This document shows positions 18,759 to 28,400 of a stretch of 64,000 nt of DNA, in pieces. The notes below the pieces were generated by a model. That model was not told the DNA's origin, did not search any database, and saw nothing but the letters and a program-made list of their open reading frames with translations. This DNA is from Babesia bovis T2Bo (taxonomy: Eukaryota; Apicomplexa; Aconoidasida; Piroplasmida; Babesiidae). The DNA is taken from assembly GCF_000165395.2 (NCBI RefSeq), contig NC_010575.1, positions 2,031,001 through 2,095,000 on the forward strand, given 5' to 3'. The number at the start of each line of letters is the position of its first letter. Positions within the stretch are counted from its first letter, which is position 1. A program made the translations under genes and the position numbers.

Positions 18759-20480
18759 TTATACCTTATCGCTACGACGGAGTGCCATCATTTCGTGACG
18801 TAACTCAATAGCCTTTCTACGAGCCTCCTCATAACCAAGCTTAATGGAACTGAAGCCCTGGGTCTTACGTTTGTTACCCTTCATATACACAACACGCCAT
18901 AAGTGGCGATTCGCATCATACCATACACCACTGACCTTCTCACCCGTTAGAGTAGAACCCGCTGCATTCTTCTTCTTACTGGCCTTCGGAGTGGTATACT
19001 GAGTGCGGCACTCATGACTCGAAATTGGAGATGCCGTCAACGTTGGAACGAAACGACCTAACTCATTGCGAGATTGAACCTCAACTTCACGACCAATGTC
19101 ACTCTTAGATGCAACAACGTTCTTACGCTGCATTAGAGAATTGTCAATCTCGGCAGTTAAACTGTTGTCATAAGGTGAGTCCTCATAACTAGTCTGAACA
19201 TAGTACTCAGGAGCCGGGTGCATCTCACGATTAGTGTTGTAATCTGGTAATACCGAGCAGTGGCGCTTGGAGTACTCAAAACTGGCGCCAGCAATTGTCT
19301 CATACGATGCACTAGGAACTGTGTTGACGGCATTGTAACCATTAACTGCAACAGAACGAACGTCAGTGTGCCAATATAAAGGTTGCTGAATAGGTAGACA
19401 AGGTACCCGCTCGTCCTTAGGCGATGAACCGTTCTTCAAACGATCCACCACAGTGTGCAATCGACGAACAAGGTTCTGTAATTGCGATGAACCTGATACT
19501 GGGAAACTCTCAGTAGAAGGCTCCATGTCAGAAGTTATCACGGGGCAACCAGACAAATGACAATTACCACCTAGAGGCCTAGATAAATTGCAACCACAAT
19601 TCGAACGATTCGTCTCTGAACCAACGTAAACACAGTAATTAGACGGAGGACAAAAACGCTTGTAATAACCAGAAGCACCTGACATACGAGGTGTTAAAAA
19701 TGTGTCAGAGTCCTCTGAATACGCCTCAACATGATGCGCAATGGGTACAATAGGCGATATATTTAAAGAACGGGCGCTTGCATTATCGAGCGCCAAATTG
19801 AGAGAAGGAGTAGCCAGTGTTGAATTGTTAGATACATACGCCGTGCCACAACTGCTGTCATCTCTGTAACCTCGATCAACCGGTTGATACAGCTGACTTG
19901 ATGATCGCATATACTCATCTAAACTAGGTGTCGGTTCGTGGTAATTGGTTGGATGCACAACCTGCTTGCCGATAGAAGTGTATGATCCATGAGGTGCTAC
20001 ATTGTCTACACGAACATGTGAATCCGCGGTACTCTTCAGGCGGATAACCGGACGACCCTGGTCTGCATTTCCATCGTCAAGAGTTTGATCAGGCGTTCCA
20101 CGTAAGAAACCACTTGGAACTGTACCACCCTGATAACCATACAACTCAAAGCCGTCAGTGGGAAATTCAGTGTCGGGTATATAGGTAGTATCACCTGATG
20201 TGTCGACAGTCTCAGCATCAACGAAACATTCGTCATATAACTTGAATCGAGATGTCTCCGTGAAAGGTGTCTGATCAGCACAGCCAACGTCATAACCAAT
20301 GTAACCATCAGTCAACGATGAACGGCGAGTACCACAATCAGTGAAGGAGTCCATGGACGAACTCTGACGTCCACTGACGCACTGAGAACCGTCCACATCA
20401 CGAAATTCATCAAGCGGTAAGGAAGTAGTACGGTCGCCATAGGTCATGTAGGAAAGATTAACAGTCACATTTGACGACAT
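18759..20480 (-). CDS. ApiAP2 transcription factor, single C-terminal AP2 domain
   Basis: A 573-residue single-exon protein. One AP2 DNA-binding domain sits near the C-terminus (residues about 515-570): SGVWYDANRHLWRVVYMKG, then KTQGFSSIKLGYEEARRKA, with the usual three-strand plus helix order. The preceding about 500 residues are low-complexity, Ser/Thr/Tyr/Asp-rich and probably disordered, with a short Cys-rich stretch (SNCGCNLSRPLGGNCHLSGC). A basic ASKKKNAAG segment just before AP2 may be a nuclear signal. ApiAP2 proteins are the main sequence-specific regulators in apicomplexans. The ATG at 20480 is chosen; the frame extends 14 codons upstream only to a TTG. Confidence 0.93.
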   Translation of the reverse strand: MSSNVTVNLSYMTYGDRTTSLPLDEFRDVDGSQCVSGRQSSSMDSFTDCGTRRSSLTDGYIGYDVGCADQTPFTETSRFKLYDECFVDAETVDTSGDTTYIPDTEFPTDGFELYGYQGGTVPSGFLRGTPDQTLDDGNADQGRPVIRLKSTADSHVRVDNVAPHGSYTSIGKQVVHPTNYHEPTPSLDEYMRSSSQLYQPVDRGYRDDSSCGTAYVSNNSTLATPSLNLALDNASARSLNISPIVPIAHHVEAYSEDSDTFLTPRMSGASGYYKRFCPPSNYCVYVGSETNRSNCGCNLSRPLGGNCHLSGCPVITSDMEPSTESFPVSGSSQLQNLVRRLHTVVDRLKNGSSPKDERVPCLPIQQPLYWHTDVRSVAVNGYNAVNTVPSASYETIAGASFEYSKRHCSVLPDYNTNREMHPAPEYYVQTSYEDSPYDNSLTAEIDNSLMQRKNVVASKSDIGREVEVQSRNELGRFVPTLTASPISSHECRTQYTTPKASKKKNAAGSTLTGEKVSGVWYDANRHLWRVVYMKGNKRKTQGFSSIKLGYEEARRKAIELRHEMMALRRSDKV

Positions 20481-20539
20481 AACTGAATCGGAGCTGATAT
20501 ACTTTACCAGAATATAAGCCAAATGCGATACTCATATAT

Positions 20540-20772
20540 TCAAATAAATCCAATAATGGCAATTAACAAACAGCAAACCAAGCCAGCATCAGTAAATGCC
20601 TTCAGTGGTAGCAGCGATTGATTTGGATACCATAGATAGTATATTCCCTTTGATTTAAGGAACAACAACCCTCTAATTTCGTCTACAATCTCAGCGAAGG
20701 TGTATGGCGCTGGATGTTTATTGCAGACTAAAGAAAGAATCAGTGACAAACACTTAATAAAATATTGTACAT
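20540..20772 (-). CDS. Possible small membrane protein (uncertain)
   Basis: A 188-nt open segment (20540-20727) encodes CNKHPAPYTFAEIVDEIRGL, then a tail ending in a hydrophobic segment (TDAGLVCCLLIAIIGFI) before TGA. Joined by a 26-nt intron-like gap (20728-20753, GT-AG with a pyrimidine-rich end) it reads upstream into hydrophobic sequence (VYVVVGIIFPGLSYYLMYN) that would be another membrane helix. The nearest ATG (20770-20772) gives 68 residues; a better 5' exon may exist further upstream but none was found. Family not recognised. It lies 60 bp upstream of the AP2 gene on the same strand. Confidence 0.35.
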
Positions 20773-22313
20773 GAGATAGTAAGACAATCCTGGGAAAATG
20801 ATGCCAACAACAACATAAACTGCGATCCAGAAAATTTATAATCCGGTGAATTATTTGAATATTATCACCGAAATTATATGATAAATAATATCACAGTGGA
20901 TGTTATAACTGGTAACACAAATTCTCGAACCTTCTGTATTAATCTTCAACTAAACAAGTCCTTACAATATGATTAATAACCACCGAAAAATTGGGGATAT
21001 AAGTTGACGAAGATAGTTGTCCTTGTTAAAAAATATTTCCAAGTGCAGAGAATAAAGTTGGATACTTTAAAACAATATTCAAGTATCCAGCTATCACGGG
21101 AAAAATAAAAATATTTTTAAACAAGGAGTCAAGCGATTGTATTCATACAAGGTGAATAAAAATGATGTCCAATGCAAACTAAATAGCAGAAGAATCAGTT
21201 GACTATGGTACATAACAATAGACAAAATATCCGCATGTAACTGTAAGGAATACGGCTGTCTTTTAAATCGAAGAGGACATTGAATAAACCACTAATGAGT
21301 CTTTATTCGCCAGTATGTCCACTAAAAATGACGCAAAGATGAACACCAGAGTGCGAGAATGATCCGAATGTGACCCTATAGGAATAACGGCAAGGCACGT
21401 TATACACTCCTATTATCACACTTCTGCGAGCATAATAGCCTTAAACATCCATATACAATAATAGAACATCCTGTCAATATATTTCTGAATGCTGAAAACT
21501 AAACATGAAACAAAAATACGAAATGTGTAAGCTGAGACTTAAGAAGACACTCTGAGCAATATTGAGCCAAGATGAACAGGTCAAAATAAACAATAAAACC
21601 AAATATGAAAATATGCAAAAGGTACCTAGAATATAGACTTGATACCTACGGTATTTGCGATATATTGACCGGACAAAAGTACTTGCTGTCCTCCACTCCC
21701 CCTATACCAGGACGGCCCTACCTGTCGTGCTGTCACCGGACACGACCGCACATATGACGGGCAAAACGACATTGTTATACCATTATTTTACCATTTTATA
21801 CAGTACAACATATGTAGATTATATCGGTGGCAAGCTGACCATATGTAACCAACAAATAAGTGAAATATACCAACCTCAATCTCAGGTACCACTTATCAGT
21901 AGAATGAGCAATATATAACGAACTGAGGGTGTGTCAGACGTGAAACTTTGCCATATATTGCAGTATGTAGGTACAAATGATACTTCAATTAGAATTTTAA
22001 AATGTGTATTGATTTAATATATGAAACTGCATAAATTTCTTTGCCGTGTCTGGGGAGAACTACCAAAGCATTGTCTCCCTAATAATGAGTAAATAGCTTT
22101 GTTAGCCTAAATAATACTCTAAGTGATGATATATATATGCTTTATGAAGGTGCTAATATCTATAGGATACATATATAGAACTGTTATCAATGTGTATCAT
22201 GGACAGCATGTGTATGAACAAAATTGTGTCTAAATATGTGAGCCATCATTTATAACACTTGTAAAGTTGCTAGCGTATATAAAGAATTATTAATAGCATA
22301 TGTTTCCAGTGTT
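20773..22313. other. Gene-poor AT-rich region with GC-rich island
   Basis: About 1.5 kb without a convincing coding exon on either strand, unusually long for this window. Most of it is strongly AT-rich. Between about 21665 and 21775 composition rises to roughly 53 percent GC and contains an inverted repeat (GTCGTG at 21724-21729, CACGAC at 21741-21746) and repeated ACCGGA words. No tRNA or familiar structural RNA was recognised. A plus-strand open frame across the island starts only at TTG. Confidence 0.5.
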
Positions 22314-24617
22314 TTAATTTGCTTCTCTTGTCAATAATATTCGGTTGGCAGCAGCAGTTGATTTATCAGTCAAAACCGTAGATCCTTCAGAATGTTCATT
22401 AGTGCATAGCTTATCTATCTTGAAGCCTATGATAGAAGCACATGGCAATGGCTCTGAAGTAGTAGAGTCTGTTATCCCGGCGTCCTCAACCAGATATTCA
22501 GCCAATGGACTGCCAGATATATCAATTTCGCTGTATAATCTAGTTTATTTATTAAAACAACATACGATAGTTCTAGTGGTATATGCGTAGTTCCTGTAAT
22601 GACTTCTCTTGTCAAAGGATTCCCAGAGAGATCGATACTATACATGATGTTGGTCAATGAAATGAACTAACCGTGAAAGAAATGGCAAGTTACGCAATGA
22701 TTCTAACACCTTAGATAAATGAAGAAATTGATTTTCCGACAAATCAACAGAACGAAGATTTAGCAACATGCATAACCCAAAATCAACTAATGACCTATAA
22801 GTGATATTGCCTTCGTAGCATAAACCCACGTATCAGATAGTAGATTTCCTTTAAGATTTATGCTCTCAAACATAACATGAGGTTGCAATATACGATATGG
22901 TAGATTACTAATGCCAAGGTTACTCAAGTCAGCATACGAAGAATTGTTGGAAGAATCCAAATTTTGCGTAACAGCATCATATGACTTTAAAGCGGAACAA
23001 ATAGTAGGATGCATGTTTGTCCCATAACCAAGGTAACCGGACAGCTCAGTTGATTTTTCATAACATCCAATGTACTTCGATATTTTAGACCTGTGAACAA
23101 TTATGCTAGCATATTGACCACCTACAGAGCGAGCCTTAAGTACTTAGAAGAGTCCAGGGTATCTAATTCCTTTAACATTGTCAGCTGATCCTCCAGTACC
23201 AACTCATTAACACCCTGACCTATGGATACAATGCGCTTTGTCCCGGGAAGTAATATCGGATTGCGTAACAAGTCAGTGGTTTCATCCCACCCATATAATG
23301 TGTCCATTCGGCTACGGAAAGATTTCAATGATGCCAAGTCAATTTGAAATTCATTGTTTTGATGAAGCTCCATACTGTAACGTAAACCTAATAGATGCGG
23401 AACATTTTCATGAGAATTGAGATTATGACCATCCACGTTGCACTTAGGCATGCTCCTGAGGCGAGAATAAAATGAATCAATAGACCCTCTTTTCATAGTC
23501 ACCACAATAAAAGGGGATGCGTGCATCAACGCATCTTGGTTGACAGGATAACTCAATTTGAAACGCCATGCGTACTCACGTAAATTAGCATTCTTGATCC
23601 TAAAGAAGCTTATATATCATAGATTATGACCTACTTAGATATTACTGGTGACGAATCAATTGGACTCCAGACGCCATCTAGTTTAGAGCGTGAATCTGTG
23701 TATAGATAATAGAATCTACAACCACACAAACCTTTGGAAGTGCCTGCTATAATATAGCTCTCACTTGGGCTTAAGTTCACGGGTTCATTAAAATAGAATA
23801 AAATACTCCCACTCTTACTACAATAATAGCAATTAACTACATAATAAGGTAAAGCATTGCGACGATATAATAACCAGTCAAAGTGTTCCCAAACACACTG
23901 GTCGTTGGGATCCGTGTATATCCCTTCACGGATAACTTTCAACTCAGACGCCAACGAACCCTGAGTTTCGCTCAAATGACTACGGTGATACCAGGCCGAA
24001 CTGTTTGAAAAGTCTTTATCAATCAGCTTTGAAAACTCTGAATAACACAATCTATCCGTAGGTGAATCATTGTCACTAGATATATCACTTTCCAACAACT
24101 TGAGATAATGACGAACGTAATTCACGTGACCCCAACCATGGAAATTACGACCGTCCTTGTTGAACAATAACATACATAGCGATAATTCTTTGTTCAATAA
24201 GTCAATTAGACCATCAGGGCGCAAACTAAACAACATAGTCAAAACCCACAATCGATGCTGCCAAACAGCAAAAGATTTTGGAGAATTCTTTAATATACTC
24301 ATAAGCATATTCAGCTCAGAAAACAATAATGTCTTTAGATGCTCCCTATCTGAACGGTGTCTTAAGAAGTAATTCTTACGATAATGCCATGATGGATAAA
24401 ACTCTGGCATGAAATCAATAATGTCAGTCGATAAAGCAAACATGCGATCTGCCTCGCTTTCATCATTGAATATACTGGAATCGGATGTCTCATCGTCGCT
24501 ATTACGAACACTAGATACAAATGAATCCAACAACTTGAAGCCCTTGGATAACTTCAAGGTATAAGCCTCCTTCTCCTCAGGAGTCTTGTAAACGTCTTCC
24601 TTACGAATCCCATGCAT
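22314..24617 (-). CDS. RABGGTA: Rab geranylgeranyltransferase alpha subunit with LRRs
   Basis: Six exons: 24617-23635, 23599-23126, 23090-22830, 22794-22672, 22637-22566 and 22530-22314; introns 35, 35, 35, 34 and 35 nt; 709 residues. It acts with the beta subunit and REP to attach geranylgeranyl groups to Rab GTPases. The N-terminal half has prenyltransferase-alpha repeats (FYPSWHYRKNYFLRH, AVWQHRLWVLTML, SAWYHRSHLSE, CVWEHFDWLLYRR). A middle region may correspond to the Ig-like insert of the mammalian subunit. The C-terminus has leucine-rich repeats (LSNLGISNLPYRIL, LRSVDLSENQFLHL, IDLSGNPLT, IDISGSPLAEYL). The frame joins only with all five short introns removed, so these segments form one gene rather than several. 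Confidence 0.9.
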
Positions 24618-25443
24618 TTTAGTAATAATCCATGATATATAACCTTTTTATATCACAGAAGTAATGCAACCATAACAAAATTTAGACCGTCGCAAGAGGA
24701 AGCAATATTTACTACGTTACTATTACGAATAAGAACAAATTATGCCATACCACTATGGAATATTCCACGAAATGCAAATATCCACTGGATGACACGATAG
24801 TTCAATTCTATGTGTATCAACACAAGATGATTTTCTGTCCTAAAGAAGATAATAAAAGGAACTATGTAACACCACTGCTACATTTGAGCGGCATAGAAGC
24901 AGTTACAGCACGCTAATTAACGAGGTAACTCCAATATGGAACACTTTTGTACAATCAATAAAAAGCGTAAACTATCACAAACAGGTTATTTAATCGTTCA
25001 ACCAGATTATAAGTGCAATACCAGGTGACACTATCAGTTACACATCAAAGGAAGGAAAAACATATATAGCACACATCTGAAAAATAATCGAACAAGCATA
25101 CCTGTAATAATTCAAGGAGCTAAATAGTCTCAAAAATATAAGTATATATGAATTAGATTCTATAGTGTCAACTGTATTTAACATTAAGGCCGTGGAACTC
25201 CAGCTACACATAAATTCTATCATTAAATACTAACTCTAGTTAGTTCATATAAATAATTTTTTAATTGGATAAAAAATACGTCAAACACAGAAATAAGTAA
25301 CTAGTTTTCCAGACATTGTCGCGATGATCGAATAACCAAGGAACAGGTTGAACAGTAAGAATACGCTTAGTGATATGCATTAAAGCATACACTTGCAATA
25401 TGAAATCGGAATCATTGGGAGTGTGTCGCAACAAGTGTCGATC
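24618..25443. promoter_or_regulatory. Divergent intergenic region
   Basis: This 826-bp AT-rich interval separates the divergent RabGGTase alpha and Sec7 ARF-GEF genes and should hold both promoters. Only short open frames without coding character are present (for example 25038-25223 minus). Nothing else was recognised. Confidence 0.5.
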
Positions 25444-28400
25444 ATGGATATATCTGACAGAGTAAGGGCACTCTCAGAGGAGCCCAGACGCATAGAGGTC
25501 GTCAAACTGGAGGCTTACCACGTATTGTCTGCTGTAAAGGACTATCTCAGGAACAATGCTTACACTTCTAGCTTAGTCCCCGTACTAGGATCAGATAATA
25601 GCGCTGGAAAGGCATTGCAAGATGTATCCCTTACCAGATGCTTCAAGCAACTTATCATGAAAGGCGTACCTACGGAAGACATCTTTTTAGATATCGCAAA
25701 CTTGAAACCCTTCTTAGATGTCATGAAAATGTGTGATACCAAACAAAGTAAGCTTATCATATTGTGCGCCGAAGCCATCTCAAAGTTCACGCATTGCGAA
25801 AACTTAAAGTTTGGCCATAAAAACGCACCAAAGGTACTGAACACAGTTTTTGAAGAAATTATGGCATTGTTCACCACAAACATAGAACCAAAGGATGATC
25901 TTCTTACGCTGAAAATATTGAAGACTTTACACGATATACTCTGTTGCAAAGGAGGTAACTTGATCACCAATGAGAATATATGCATCATGCTAAAGATGAT
26001 AGTTACTCTGCTTACAGCTAGACATCGCAATGTTAGCATAAGGAAGCTTATACATGATGAGGTTGTTAACCTTCTTCATGCGGCCTTGGGGCATTATGAC
26101 CAAAATACGCTGAAGCTTCACAATATGAAAGCACTGTCTAGAAGAGTTAGTAGCACATTCATCTTCATCAGCATGATGTTATCTCAAACAATAACGCAAC
26201 ATCCATTCACATTCCATGCGGAAGATTCATTCCTCTCCCACGAAGATAAGGAAACGGTAAAGAGGTTCAGACATGACTTTGCTGTGCTGTCACAGAATGT
26301 AACGTCGTTCTCGTCATTATGGCATGAATTCTGTAATGATGTATGCATAGTAGGGTTGGAAACGTTGAATAAAACAATGGAATTCGGCTCATTAAACAAA
26401 CGGCAATTTGTTGTGGTACTACCGATAGTGCAAGTTTTCATGGCTAACTCTATATATCGCATGTGCTTCACAGATTCCTTGAGTCTATATTCACTTGTGC
26501 TAAGAACATTGAAGAATATGCTCTTCTTTTTCAGGACACATATGAAAGCGCAAATGGAAGCGCAGCTGACACATATCATCAACTCAGTGATTATTCACCG
26601 CAATGCCACTAAAAGTGTATCTGTAAAGACGGATATCATGGAAATGAGTATGGAATTTATTGTTGATATGTGCCACAACACACAACTAATCATGGAATTA
26701 TATGCTAATTACGATTGTGATGTTAGGTGCGCAAATATGGCCGATGTATTAATCAGGGGTATCATCTCATGCCTTGTGCCTTATTATGACCTGGAAAATA
26801 ATACCTACCATGGAGACAATCATAAACATAGGCACAACAACTTTAAGGCCAACCACAAACGTAAAACTGGATCTAGTAGCGCTAAGACACCAAGTGAAAA
26901 CAATACTTCAATGAATGTCGAATACATGGCAATTTCCGGAATACAAGGTGTCTTGCGTGCTTTGGAAAGCAGCAAAATGGAAATAAGCGTGGAAAATGGT
27001 CAACTTCAACACTTTGGTAAACTAAAACTGTGGAAGGATACATTACGAAGGGCGGCTGAAGTATTCAATACCACTAAACTAGGAGATGACTGGATACCGC
27101 TAGTAAAGGACCTAGGCCTCTTACCGCAGTATCATGAACCAAAGGATGTGGCCAATTTTTTGAAATGCATACCAGATCTAGATTTGAAAAAGGTGGGGGA
27201 ATATCTTGGCACGCATAAAAACCCAGTGTTCATGGACCAAGTCAGGATTGAGTTTGCAAAGTTACACAGTTTTAAAGGATTACCTATTGTTATGGCGATA
27301 AGACTGTTTCTATCTTCCTTCAGGCTACCAGGCGAATCACAACAAATTGAAAGGATAATAGAAGTCTTTGCTACTACATATTTTGAAGCTCAGGCCGTTG
27401 TACAAGATACAGCTGAAGAAAATCGTGCTGATGTAAACTCGGATGAAGATAATGTTATACCCGATAGCAAAATACCAAGATGGATTATACAGGAAAATGT
27501 TTTTTGGCAGCTGAACTTTACATCTTATGGTGTAACCAATCTAGGAACCATTAATGATCACATCGAAGCTGATGATGAAACACCATTCCAACGCTTCACA
27601 AGGCAGTTCATGAAAAATGAAATCGATAACATACTCTCCAGTGAGAGGAACAGTCTTATTACAGAAGCCATAAAGGATCCGTCCATAGTCGCTGCAATGC
27701 AACTAACTCACATAGATCCGACACAACTGGATGAAGAATTCAAATCGTTGAAATATAAAGAAATGGGTCCTGCGGAAAATGAAATTAAACCGGGGTTCGC
27801 CTATGTATCAAATTCGGATGTCATATTCGTTTTGTCGTACTCCATCATTATGCTCAACACCGACTTGCATAACACACAAATAAAGAAAAAAATGAAACTT
27901 GAAGACTTTGTCCGGAATAATAAAGGCATAAACAGTGGTAAGAACTTGCCATTCGAATTCCTTGAGGACATATACACTGCCATCAAACACCATGAAATCA
28001 AATTGCATAAAGGAACTGAGCAACAACTATGTGATGTAGTCAAATATGACGAATTCTTTTGGGTGGATCACGTACTACAGAAGCAAAGACTCATGAGCAG
28101 CTTTATTACCGACTTGAAAACTTTCGGTTGGGAAATAAAAACAAGCTTGCTTCAATTACTCTGTAAAAACCAATTGTGCAAGGCCCTTAACATGGCATTC
28201 CAACATGCGCATTCAGTATCTAACTTGAAGACATATGTACGGTTATCATGGTTGTTCCTAAATGTCGCATTGAAGTTTGGATTGAATGATGAGGTCAATA
28301 AGATTTTCCAGATGTCTAGCATTCATATCGATGATACTATCGGGTACAAGTGCCAGTTGTCTTTGTCATTCATCCTGACGGTGCTAGCATCGGCTTCTAA

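Noticed and set aside
21655..21918. 87-codon plus-strand open frame across the GC-rich island
   Set aside because: It starts only at TTG and has no family resemblance. The GC island is a better candidate for an RNA than for a protein.
22314..23014. Separate small LRR genes
   Set aside because: All segments join in frame to the Rab geranylgeranyltransferase alpha subunit through introns of 34-35 nt, so they are exons of one gene.
25038..25223. 61-codon minus-strand open frame between RabGGTase alpha and ARF-GEF
   Set aside because: It is short, AT-rich and unsupported by any motif or neighbouring exon.
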